A stretch of DNA of 64,000 nucleotides from Peronospora farinosa (Eukaryota; Oomycota; Peronosporomycetes; Peronosporales; Peronosporaceae). The stretch covers positions 124,001 through 188,000 of the forward strand of contig CANTFK010000035.1 of assembly GCA_947646735.1 (NCBI GenBank), written 5' to 3'. Shown here one piece after another: positions 1-10,494 of the stretch. The number at the start of each line of letters is the position of its first letter. Position 1 is the first letter of the stretch. A program made the position numbers and the translations under genes. A model generated the notes under the pieces. It worked only from the letters and a program-made list of their open reading frames with translations. It had not been told where the DNA came from and ran no database searches.

Positions 1-5
1 CCACA

Positions 6-1690
6 GTGAGATTTACCCCAAGGAGGTACCCGTCATGTGGGCACAGCAGCTATTCCTGGCCTAGGACCTTCAGCAGGTTTACGATGATTCATCATCAGTA
101 CGAGTCGGCCACTTCGTCTATGGTATCAGCCCTAATGGATACCGTGGATCGGATGCAGCTGGTGCCAACCGGTGCAGCGTGGCTCGAAGCACGAATTCGC
201 GAAACAGGAAAGATGGATGCAGAGATCCCGAGGGCCCAGCCACAAGTACGTTAAGATGTGACAGGATCCCGGTGCAAAGTGGATTCAGGGTCGCTGGGAA
301 CAGGAATTGATCAGAATGTAAAGCCTGAGTCAGGGTCCCCTGGTGCGCTCCAGTCATATTTCGAAAAGGCGATGACCAAGTTCCTGGAAGATCAGGGACC
401 CACCCGAACGCATCGGACAGGGGACAGATCATGACGGGCCGAGGTCCATTTTACCCTGGGCCCTCCCAGAGAGCCGATCACCCTAGGTCGCCACGTGAAT
501 TTACGAATGTGGACATGGAATCAGCAGAGTCTTCTATTGGAGAATACGATCCGGATGATTTGACGTTTCCGACTACCTCGGCACGAGCGACTGTAACCAC
601 GGCTACAGCAGGTGGGGCCCCTACGGTTATTACCCATATACGAGTGTCGGCCTCATCGGACTTAAGGAAATTTAACGGGAGGGACCATGATGAGGACCGT
701 GCCCGAAGCTGAGCTCCAAAGTGAAGATTGCATTTATCCGAGACCAGGACCCAGACAGTGAGAAATGTCTTATTTTTGGGGGGCCTTCTCACGTGTCCGG
801 CTCAGAACTGGTACTGACAACTGGGTCGGACGGTACGTGGCGACTAAAAGCTACTTTTGCAAGAATTTCAAGCCCACTTCTGCGGCCTAGGTGTTTTTGT
901 GGCCCGGCAGTATAATCATGCAAGGAAGAGATCCGACGAGTCACCACTGGAATACTAGTACCGTTTGAATGTGGCGGGGCTTAGAGCCAAGTTAAAAATA
1001 AAGATGGGCCCCCTCAGGTGAAACGTGAACTTGTAGAACATTACGTGGAGACTTTAAACGATAGCGAACTGGCGGACCAGCTCACCATGCTCAGACTTTC
1101 GGATGCAGATGACCTGGAAGAAGTTCTGCTAGCGCGCCAGCGAGCGAAGGCGCGTCACGGAAAGGTCCTGTTCGGTTCCAGCAAGTTTCGCCAAAAGGCC
1201 CCGACCCCCCCCCCCCTGATCGAGAGTATACCAAGAATCAACCAAGAAGTTCTGTCCAAGCTATCCGAGCTACATCAGGAAGTGAAGGTGAGCAAGAGTC
1301 CAGCTCCAGTGGATCTGAGGGGGAGGGAGACCTGAGAAGAATTTATGCGGCGGCGACCAAAGCCCACACTGGTAGGGTTTAGGGCGTGGATGGACGTCGA
1401 GACCATCACGACCCGAATCCGGATAGGGTCCAGTGTGTGCCGGAGGGCCCCGGACAAAGACCGGGCCCAGAGGCCCCGCTGACGAAGTGTACCCATTGTG
1501 GATCCAGGAAGCATGGGAACCTGGACTGTTGGAAGGGACTAGTATGCGAACGATGTTAAAAGAAGGGGCACCCGGCCGACCTCTGTTTATATGTATGTCG
1601 CGGTTGTAACGAGATACACGACTCGGGGAAGTGCCAGATGGAGGCGTTCTACAACTTGATTTGCCAATGATACAACCCGACCAAGCATGT
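6..1690 (+). pseudogene. gag region of element 1, with CCHC zinc knuckle
   Basis: Several short plus-strand frames (6-254, 431-712, 721-915, 1018-1335) carry charged, capsid-like sequence but no single open frame. Near 1489-1536 one frame encodes a CX2CX4HX4C zinc knuckle (CTHCGSRKHGNLDC), typical of retroelement nucleocapsid. A 12-C run at 1205-1216 is a likely slippage site. The assignment as gag rests on the knuckle and on position upstream of the protease. The capsid part itself is not recognisable by eye. Confidence 0.6.
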
Positions 1691-1796
1691 GGGGCAGCTG
1701 CCGGAGGCTGCCGATAGATGTTAAATTAGGACGCTCGCCAATGTTGACCCTGTTCTGGTACGAGCCGAGAGTTCTAATTGCTACATTTATGCATTT

Positions 1797-2819
1797 GTGG
1801 AGAAGCACCCGGTGGAGAATTTCGTTAAGGAGAAAGAATTGGTTGGAAAAAAAAATACATCGGACTTTTGTATTAATTCTTTAGCTGTTGTGTCCAATGC
1901 ACGTATATCCAATGAATATAAACGGGAAGAGCCGGTGGTGATGCTGGAATTATTGCCGGGAGAATCAAGAGGATACTGGAAACATCATGCTCCAAAAAAA
2001 TGGTTCAGGCAGGCCAAGGACTATGGGAAAGTCAATAATACTCGCGCGAATCTGCTCTTCGATTCCGGTGCCGAGGTATCTATTTTGAATACCACCTTTG
2101 CTCGTAAGGTAGGCTGCCAAATCGATACGAGCGAGAGACAAGAGTGTGTGGGTATTGGAGAAGTGGTATACACCACGGAGGGACGAGCAAAAGTGAAGAT
2201 TACGCTTAATGGAGTGTTGGTATACTTTTTCGACGTATGGGTTGGTTCCCTGGTTGGTCAGGATGCACTTCTGGGAATAGATTTTATGGTGCCCGCCGGA
2301 ATACGATTGGACATGGCAGATGGAACTATTTGCTTACCAGATGAAGTGCGAATCCAGCTGGCAGGTCGCAAGACCTTGTATAGAGGACATATTTTGGATA
2401 TGAAATTGGGCCAATATGTGAACCTGTCAGTGACTAAGTACGTGGAAGTTCCATTGAAGAGATCTGTATTAGACCAGTGGAAATTATGGATCACCCGTGG
2501 AGAACGATGGGTGACTACAATGGTAAAGGGGTATGGACGACGCCAGTGTGTAAGGGTCACTAATGTTAGTGACAAGAATTTAATTCTGCATGAAGACACC
2601 AAACTGGGCATTTGGCTAACCAAGTATCGGGTCCCTCGATCTCAAGAATTTGTGTCAGTAGGTTCTAGCAGGTATGCTGAATGGCACAACCTGGCCTACC
2701 AAGCTACCATTGACGAAAAAGACTCTGAACACTTTCAAGAAGAAGGATACCAAGGTCCTATGGTCGAAAACCCTCAGTACAAGACCCAAGAAAGAATATT
2801 GTCACGAACAGGAGCTTAA
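1797..2819 (+). pseudogene. Retropepsin-like aspartic protease segment of element 1
   Basis: This is the longest intact frame of the element (about 340 codons). Around codons 84-95 it reads LLFDSGAEVSILN, the DSGA active-site signature of retroviral-type aspartic proteases. A later hydrophobic segment ending LLGIDFMV fits the second conserved protease strand. In a live element the enzyme cleaves Gag-Pol. The frame opens upstream of the protease with unrelated sequence and closes before reverse transcriptase, so pol is broken here. Membership in the retropepsin family is clear; where the original start lay is not. Confidence 0.75.
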
Positions 2820-3133
2820 GCTTCAGTGGTACTACTGTACTGGGTGTTCATCCGAGGAGCCCTGAGTCACCACTGCCGGACTCAGAGGTAGGAGAAGATA
2901 CTTTTGACGGGAACCAACCAGCAGAAGTCAGCCTGAGCAAATAAGCCCCAAGAATTAACGAGCTCGGGATGGATAAGGTCCAATCGCGGAGGGGCCTACA
3001 AGATAATTGAGCCGAGGCAAATACAGCCGATGACCAGGTCTGGGTCCACGAGATTGGAGAGCTATGCGCGGAAGATATTGACAAAAACTGGTCGATTATC
3101 CCTGAGGTCGCCCCTTCTACAGACGAAGTCACG

Positions 3134-4330
3134 ATGGAAGATATCCAAATTCCAGACCCTGGTGTAACTCCAAAGGAACAAGTGGACCGTCTCCGCCAAA
3201 TAATTTGGCAGAAACGACATCTGTTGATGGGAAAAGGCAACGCGTTACCCCCGGCAGCCCGAGGAGCGGTGTGCGACATCGATGTGGGATATTCACGGCC
3301 TATCGCCCAAAGTGTACGGAAAGTGGCCCCTCAGTTCAGGGAGAAGCTGTCGGACCTTATCAAGGGCCTGCTATCGTCTAAGATCATCCAGCATTCTACC
3401 TCACCATAGGCCAGCCCAATTGTGATCATCGTCAAGAAGAATGGAGTGAATATAAGGTTGTGTATCGATTACCGGATGGAGAACGAGCTGACACGCCTCA
3501 TGGTTTACCCTATGCCTCTCGCTAACGAATTGTTGGAAGATTTGGACAAGGCCTATGGTATTGCTCGCTGGACATGGCCAGTGGTTTTTGGGTAGTTAGT
3601 ATGACTGAGAGGGCTCGTTTCATTTCGGCATTTGTGACTCCGTTTGGGTTGTTCGAGTGAAAAAGAATGCCGTTTGGACTAAAGAATGCGCCGCAGATCT
3701 ATCAGCGGCTAATGGATAATGCTTTATATGGATTTCTTTACGATTTTCTTAAAGCCGGGCTTTGACAAACTAGAGGACCTGTTCGAGGTGGGCCATCCCG
3801 AGGGAGACCTCAAGAAGTCTATATTAGGACGTAAGTCCTATATCGACGATATTTTGGTGACCTCGGAGTCATGGGATGACTTATGCGTGATATTGGAACG
3901 ACTTTTGGAGTTGTGTGACAAGTGGAACTTATCGATCAGCGCGGTTAAGAGCTCATGGGCTGTCAAAAGGTAGGTTACCTTGGCCACCAAGTGTCAGCGG
4001 AAGGGTTGGAGGCCCATCTTAAAGACCTTCAGTCCTTGGTGGCCTTACCGTTACCCACTATCCTGAAAGCTACGCAGTCGTTTCTCGGGAGTCTCAGAAA
4101 ATTACGCTACTTATGCGTACATCCTGTACGAACTAAGGGAAGTGGATTATCACGATTACGAAACCGGATAAGCAAGACTGGGGACATACAGGGAGATGAA
4201 CAGGAGGAGGACCGATGGGCCCGGGTGCAGGTGGCATTTGCTATGTTAAAGAATAAGATCGCCACTGCCCCAATCGTCCGTCATTTAATTCCAGACCGGG
4301 AACCTGTCATTATCGTCTATGCTAGCTAGT
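3134..4330 (+). pseudogene. Reverse transcriptase of element 1, frameshifted
   Basis: Three frames together cover the reverse transcriptase palm and thumb. 3134-3409 carries the first conserved block (RPIAQSVRKVAPQFREKL), and the next block (IVIIVKKNG.NIRLCIDYR) follows after a stop at about 3407. The catalytic motif YIDDI is seen at about 3839-3853, so the metal-binding aspartates are still encoded. 3955-4329 continues with GYLGHQVSAEG and the connection domain. Stops and frame changes separate the pieces, so no functional enzyme can be made. Confidence 0.8.
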
Positions 4331-5150
4331 GGGTCATCTCGGCGTCACTTGTACAGGAGTATGAGGGTGTATATATGCCAGTGACTTTTACAAGCCGGAC
4401 ATTGAAGTCGAATATGATTTATTATGGCTTGGTGGAGAAGGAAGTGCTAGCATTATTGCGGATATTGTACCTTTGCTATACATTGCTGGTTAGCCGTCCA
4501 TTCAAGTGCCTAACTCGACATTCCACATTAGCGTAGTTGGTCCGGTCACCAGGTCTTCAGGGCCGCCTTGGAAATTGGGCTGCACTCCTGTCTCAATGGA
4601 CGTAAGAGGTGGTCAAGTGTAAGCGGGGCGAGGATAAAATACTAGGGACATTGGCAGCCAGCATAACTCCTCGTGAAAACGTTGACTCCATCTTTTCTTC
4701 AATTGCCCCTAGAAAACACCTTCGCCAAACAATCACGGTGGTTCCCCCGACGGTTGAGCCCGAGGAAAGCCTCTATGTGGTCAATTTTGATGGGCCTGCA
4801 CGAGTTAAGCGTGGAGGAGGGGCCTGCAAGGCTATTGTGTGGCAACTCCCCGAGATGGACGGTGGTCGCCGCTGCTTTCAGATATTTGACTGGAGCGACA
4901 GTAAATGAGGCAGAGTATGAAGGCATATTGTTATGCTTCCTTCAACTAAAAAACTTAGAGCGTAGGAGTCTGGTTGTATGTGGAGATTCTAACCTGGTCG
5001 TGCGACAGATGCGAGGACAAATCGAGTGTAAGGCGCAGGGCCTAACAGCACGACGGTCGTAGGCCCTGGAAAAACTCAGGTCCTGGCCCGTTCATGAGTT
5101 CTACACATGAAGCGCGAATGAGATCAAAAAAAGTGCAGACCGACTTGCTA
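4331..5150 (+). pseudogene. Two RNase H-like modules of element 1
   Basis: Directly after reverse transcriptase, at about 4330-4600, is a worn Ty3/gypsy-type RNase H or tether (VTFTSRTLKSN, VEKEVLALLRIL). A second, different RNase H follows at about 4770-5060: a strand with VVNFDGPARVKRGGGA, then NEAEYEGIL, then VCGDSNLVVRQ. That arrangement (D, E in AEYE, D in GDS) matches the plant/archaeal RNase HI type that some Ty3/gypsy lineages acquired as an extra domain. The frames are disrupted between and inside the modules. Confidence 0.65.
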
Positions 5151-5158
5151 ACGCGGCT

Positions 5159-6290
5159 TTGCACCAGCAACAGGGTGTCGATATAGTACCGGAAGAAGAG
5201 TTCAAGGGCCTCGAAGCAATTAACCGTCTACCTGAGTTTAGAATACCCAAGGGCCAAAACACCGCATTGCGAATTACAGCCGTTACGAGATCCCGGGCCC
5301 TATCCAGAATGCCGACGGAAGTCTTGCAAGAGGTAGTGGTGCAACGGATAAGGATCGAAAGAATTGCAGCAGCCCAAGATGAAGAGATGTGGATACGTGA
5401 TTTGAAGATTTATCTACGGGGCAACTGGAGTAGTCTATCGGCAGAGGTGGCACTTACGTGTGGAAAGATTGAGATGAACTACGCTTTGGATGATGACGAT
5501 CTTCTTCTGTACTGCCCATACCAGGTAACATCAGACGAGGACTGTGATGGATTGATTCGGCTAGTAATACCTGAAAGTCTACAACAAGACTTTCTACACC
5601 ACTACCATACGAGTCTAGAAGGAGGAAATCAGGGAATTGGCCGTACATACCAACGGACTCGGAAAAATTTCCTTTGGAAAGGTTTATTCTGGAGTGTTTA
5701 GCGCTATGTTGGCACTTGCGTGACTGTGAGACTGGCAAAGGTGGCCCACCTTGCGAGGGAGAACCCCAGGAAACATTCAAGCTACCTACCTCTTCCAAGT
5801 TATCGCGATGGACCATATCCCGCATTTACCTAAGTCATTCAAGGGTAATACAGAGCTGTTGATTTAGGTAAACTTGTTTACGGGATATGTGATTGCCAAG
5901 GCTAGTTCGTCGAGGTCGGCCCAAACCGTGGCAGAAGGATACAAAGAGTGCGTGTTCCGTCGGTTTGGGGACAGTGAGGCGATCCATCACGACAGAGAAC
6001 CCAGTTTCATGTCAGATTTCTTTCGCGCCTTCAACCGCATAATTGGGCAGAAACAGCGGGCGACTATGGCGTATCGACCACAGGCCAATTGCACAGCAGA
6101 CAGAATGATACAGACTATTACTCGGTCCATCAAAATGTATGTGTCAGAGGTGAATTAGAAGGACTGGAATGTCGATGCAGAAAGGCCACTTTCGCGTTGA
6201 ATACGGTCCAGGACCGGATCCTAAATGAAACGCCATTTAAATGGTACATGGCTGGGACGCCCGAAGTACTCTAGAAGCCATCATACCGTT
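5159..6290 (+). pseudogene. Integrase zinc-finger and catalytic core of element 1
   Basis: 5159-5701 carries the region before and including the N-terminal integrase domain, with an HHYHTSLEGGNQGIGRT-type block. 5874-6158 contains the core: VIAKASSSRSAQTVAEGY, HHDREPSFMSDFF and YRPQANCTADRMIQT, where an E would normally follow GQ in other elements. Several stops separate the segments. In an active element this enzyme inserts the cDNA into the chromosome. Confidence 0.75.
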
Positions 6291-6396
6291 AGGCAGCACG
6301 AAGCGGCGTGAATGTGAGCCCCGTCGATGGCGATATAGCGTACAACGTCAGTATCGCAGAGCGAGGGAATAAGCCAGCGAATTATTACGATCTGCG

Positions 6397-6966
6397 ATGA
6401 AAAGTCGGGCCCAGGCCCACAATGAGGAGGTGGTTGATGGTCATATTGAGGTGGATTCCCAAGTCTGGTTATACTTGGACCGGGTCAAGGAGGGGTATGC
6501 TCGAAAGCTGGAACATCTATGGCATGGGCCGTTCCGAGTGAGAGAACTGGTGGGTGACTATGCCGTTCGTTTAGACATCAGTAGAACAGACTACCGTATA
6601 TACCCGTTGGTACACGTTTTAAAACTGAAGCTGGTCCGGCAATATCCGGATAGACCAGATACGGTGTTGGTGGTAGACGAAGCGGACCGGGTGGATTTTG
6701 ATGAAGCTCTATTGCCAGAAGACAGTTGGGTCGCGGAACTGGAAGATGACGAATACGAAGTGGAAAATTATTTAGACAGACGTATGGGAAGGAAAACTCG
6801 GTACGGACGGATCCAGTGTGAATACCTGGCACATTGGAAAGGATATCCTGACCCGTCATGGGTGGATGAGGTGGACCTCAACTGCGGGGGATTGCTTAGG
6901 GACTATGAGCGCAGGCAGGCTACTCGGAACCGATTCGAGGCGATGCAGAGTCATGAGGAGTTGTGA
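6397..6966 (+). pseudogene. Integrase C-terminus with chromodomain of element 1
   Basis: This 189-codon frame holds the GPFRV-type C-terminal integrase barrel (LWHGPFRVRELVGDYAVRL). It is followed at about codons 125-175 by a chromodomain (YEVENYLDRR, CEYLAHWKGYPDPSWV) with the usual aromatic residues Y, W and W. Chromodomains on integrase direct insertion into methyl-histone chromatin, and a chromodomain of this form marks the chromovirus-type Ty3/gypsy elements. It is the best preserved part of the element and ends with a normal stop. Confidence 0.8.
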
Positions 6967-7086
6967 AGAGAGTTCATCTTGGGAAGGCCAAGATGATGCA
7001 AGAAGGAGGCGGTATTTGTCATACATTTACAAGGGGGTCAAGTTATTATATTCGAGAGTGCGGCAGCAAAATGAGATTGCGAAGTA

Positions 7087-7135
7087 TTGTGAGGGCCCAG
7101 GGTACCCGGGTACCGGAGTACAGGGTACAGGGTAC
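7087..7135. repeat. CCAGGGTAC-type minisatellite, copy 1
   Basis: A short run of imperfect GGGTAC/CAGGGTAC units lies just after the chromodomain frame. The same unit type recurs at 9612-9690, on the other side of the antisense coding region of element 1. Confidence 0.55.
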
Positions 7136-7361
7136 AAGCCCAAAGAAAAGGAACGTGAAGTTACGGGGAAAAGCATTAGAGCAGAACAACTATTGCAGAT
7201 ACGTGGGAAGGTGACTGGCTAAGTACTTTGTGTATCGTTGGTCGTGCGAAATTTGCCAGAGAGACGAGGGACCTGGAAGGCGGGGTGTTCCTGAATGTTC
7301 TTGCGATAGAGCACGCGCCAGGGGGCAGTGTCGTCTGCGGTCTGCAAAGCCCCCAACAAAC

Positions 7362-9290
7362 TCAGCTGAGATCCTCCTTGGTGACAATTGGGTACCAAAC
7401 GGTCAGCTGACGGGTCGGAATCATGGGCTGGAAGTAGGGGTCGAGAAGAACGTCCACGTCACAGTGACCGGCCTTCATCCCCTCCAAGATCTTTTCAAGC
7501 ACTTCCAGCCAAGACCTCGCAGCCTTGTCGCGTCGTTTCTTCCTCGCATTGAATAGCCGAGAGGCGTATTGGCTCTTCGTACGGAGCTCGGATAAAAGAG
7601 GAAGTCGGTGTCGGTCTTCGCATATACTCTGTCGTGACGCGTCGACGTAAGTATCATGGAGCTTCACGAGGTCGCTAAACCAGCCGGACACCGAGAAAGA
7701 AATAGGGTTTACGTTTACAACCCCCTGGGCCCAAGGACGCGAATCCATCAAAAGTTGTAGTTGAGAGTCCTTCATGAGGCCTTCGCTCCAGACGGGGGGG
7801 CTTCGGGACTTCTGGTCATCAGAATCACCCATCCAAAACAGTGGAAGCGATACCTTGGACCAAAGATCCTCTGGCGTCAGCTGGGTAATAATGAGGGTCC
7901 CTACCTGTAAAATTGACCAGGGGGAAACGTCTTTCACGGCGAACGCGCTGGGTTCGCATGCCCAGGTAGGGAAGAGCCTTGGATGTTAAGGTCGGGGGGA
8001 TCATCACGGGCGGAATTCTTGCTGGCGGGACCCTCGGATGTGGGTGCAGGACCCTTGCTGCTGGAACCCTTGGATGGTGGTGCGGGACCCTTGTCGCTGG
8101 AACCATTGGATGGTGGTGCGGGACTCATGCCGGTGGTACCCTTGCGACGGGGACCTTTAGGCGCCGAAGTATTACCCTTTCTAGCGGGACCTTTGGCCGG
8201 TGGCTTCCTCTTAGCGTTGCTAGACTCGTCACTCTCAGTCTCAGAGTCTGGACCAAACATTTCCAAGAAATCGTCTGAGTACGCTGTACGAGCCTTCTTT
8301 TCCTTGACGACCGAGAAGCTGCGTGAGAGGTACGAGGTGATGGAGACTTCAAATCGAGCGGGAGTCTTGTACTTGGCCTTATTTGACAGGTCTATGACCT
8401 CTGGTCAGAACTTTGCAGGAGAGGGTACGAGGCCGGAGCGACGACTGGAAGCCCGCGACCTGGCCATTGCTGCGAATATTGAGTCGTCATTACTGCTATC
8501 CTCTGCCCCAAATGACCCCGGGGGATGATTGGATTTTCGCTTCTTTGGCTTAGGAGGGGAACAAACCTTGGCTGAAGGCGAACGTGATCTTTTTATCGTT
8601 CTGGGGCTTCGGAATCTGGTCGTGGCAGGAGTCATTTTCGCTGCAGTGCCTCGAGACACCGTCAGCTGTTTCTGCAGCTGGTCTCGTTCTCGGGAAAAAG
8701 TTTTAACGCAACTCTTGTAGTTGGCAACCTCTCTCTAGAGTACCGACACTTGTTTCGACAGTGCTTGGGGACTGCGAAGTGCGTCCAACTTGGACTCCAG
8801 CGACTTAATCTCGGCAGAAGAACTTTTTACAGCCTCGTTGTACTGGTCCTTCCAGTACTTGATCTGGAACCGGGACTCTTCCACTTCCTGAGAGTTGTCC
8901 ACCCGTTGGCCGAGTGCATCCCGGTACTCGGCGATAGCCAAATGGTCTACTTCATGTTCGTGGACCAGATTTCGGACCCAAGACTGTATCCGGGGCGCAT
9001 GGGTCACCTCGAATTCCGTGATGTCGTCTACGCGACGCTGTAATTCCGCGGTCCGGTGATGTTCCATCTGGTAGGCCCGTTGAAAGACCCTGTCATCCTC
9101 AGCGAGGGTCTCCATGGACTGTTCCACCGCGACACGTCAAACTTCTCAAGCTTGAGAGACCTTCAGATAATTAAGGGGGGGGGCTCCCCAATAAGGTCCA
9201 CGGTCGGGGCGACCTCGTCAGGATCAGGTTCAGGAAGCGCGGAAAGAGGCCAACGGTCAGTTACTTGGAACCCGGTGAAAAGATTACGAG
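7362..9290 (-). pseudogene. Antisense accessory gene in the 3' region of element 1 (coiled coil, Arg/Ser-rich)
   Basis: On the strand opposite to gag-pol, about 1.9 kb keeps strong coding character in several linked frames. Reading from 9290 downward: an acidic/proline N-terminus, then 9127-8735 with a long heptad-like, glutamate-rich coiled coil (130 codons). Next, 8659-8405 is basic and SR-rich (RSPRTIKRSRSPSAK, PKPKKRKS) and resembles a nuclear localisation signal. 8266-7934 carries a repeated PPSKGSSSKGPAP-type low-complexity tract. 7610-7362 ends in a C-terminal helix-rich segment (SYASRLFNARKKRRDKAARS-like). Stops interrupt every junction. I recognise no known family. It lies between integrase and the terminal region of the element, so it probably belongs to the transposon. 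Confidence 0.55.
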
Positions 9291-9299
9291 AAGTCACTT

Positions 9300-10440
9300 A
9301 CGGATACTAGACTTTTGAGTTGGTGAACGCAATCACCCAAACGACGCAGGGTCACTTACTGTTGATTCGAAGAGTCTGGACAAGAGTGCACGGGGTCTTA
9401 CCACAGTTAGGAAGACCAGCGCGCAGGGGACAGCTGTGGTGAAGTGCCAGGGGAAATCAGAGCTTAAAGGGAACGGGAACAGAGAGCAAGAGAATTTCTG
9501 GTCACTCCCCCGAGGGAGTGACCACGACACGGCCTCGCAGATCTACAACCTCACATCAGGCCCCAGTCTTATTAAGAATATAAGGACCCAGACGTGCGGA
9601 GCCAGCACAGGCCCCAGGATACAGGGTCCAGGGTACCAGGGTACATGGTCTAGGGCCCAGGGTACCAGGGCCCAGGGTACAGGGCCCAATGCCCGAGGGT
9701 GCAGAAACGGTACACGAAATCTCGAAGATTACAGAAAGTGCAGGTACCAAGGAGCCAGTTCTTCCTTCAAGAGTCGACACGTGGCACTATCCAGATCAAA
9801 GGATTCGGGTTAGGCAAGAAAAAGCATACAAAGTATAAGATAAATAAACACACTCGAATTTGCTTTACACGTGGCAGCTCCAAGCGCCTCCTCTTAGCTT
9901 ATACGTCGCTCCACCTCTTCTGGGCGGGATACTCTTTGGCAACCCGACGTCAAGTGAGGTGACGGCTCAAGCAACGCAAGTTGAACCTCAGGATAGTTGG
10001 CCTGAGGTGTCAAGTAAGTGTCAAAACACCCAGCACCCGTTACAGGAAGCGGTTTCCCTACGGGGAACAAGAAAAGAGGTCGAAAGGCCACGAAACCGTT
10101 AGCCACCGAAGGGGTACATAGTACCAGGTGCACTGCTCTCGACCCAGTCGATTGAGCTCAAGAAACCCTGGGCCCGAGTGAATTATATCCACTCGTGGCC
10201 CCCAAGTCCCTCCATACAAGACCAAGTCTTTAAGTCTTCTGTGTCTAACGAGGAGCAAGACCAGCCAAGCCGACGGGTACACAAGGTGAGACCCAAGGTT
10301 GACGCGACACGGTATCGGGGTACCCCCTCCGTAAGTCGGCAGTCCGGCGCTATGTTGTTTGTGGTTCTCTCACGTTGTTTGAGAATCCACTCCACCACAT
10401 AGTTGTCCACAGTCATGCGAACATGGGTGGTTGGATACCA
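9300..10440 (+). other. Non-coding terminal region of element 1, probable 3' LTR
   Basis: No supported gene is present. A purine-rich stretch at about 9470-9495 (AAAGGGAACGGGAACAGAGA) could be the polypurine tract. It is followed at about 9502-9527 by an 11-bp inverted repeat (TGGTCACTCCC..GGGAGTGACCA), a plausible LTR start. The far edge cannot be fixed because the matching 5' LTR is outside the window. Confidence 0.35.
9612..9690. repeat. CCAGGGTAC-type minisatellite, copy 2
   Basis: About seven imperfect units of the form CAGGGTACC/CAGGGCCCA are seen. They are related to the run at 7087-7135. Confidence 0.6.
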
Positions 10441-10494
10441 AGAGCAGTGTTGCTCACTAACGAGCAGTGCTCGAGTGCATGCGCACTTATAAGC

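Larger units (their letters stand above)
1..10440 (+). mobile_element. Degenerate Ty3/gypsy LTR retrotransposon (element 1), 5' end outside the window
   Basis: Gag zinc knuckle, retropepsin, reverse transcriptase, two RNase H-like modules, integrase and a chromodomain occur in Ty3/gypsy order on the plus strand, all broken by stops and frameshifts. The first base is already inside the gag region, so the 5' LTR lies upstream of the window. About 2 kb of antisense coding-like sequence follows the chromodomain, and then a non-coding terminal region that probably includes the 3' LTR. I could not set the LTR edges because no partner copy is visible. The right limit is placed where a pol fragment of another family starts, near 10495. 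The element is inactive as it stands. Confidence 0.8.

Noticed and set aside
1205..1216. Poly-C run as a programmed frameshift site in gag
   Set aside because: The surrounding frames are already destroyed by stops; simple slippage is more likely.
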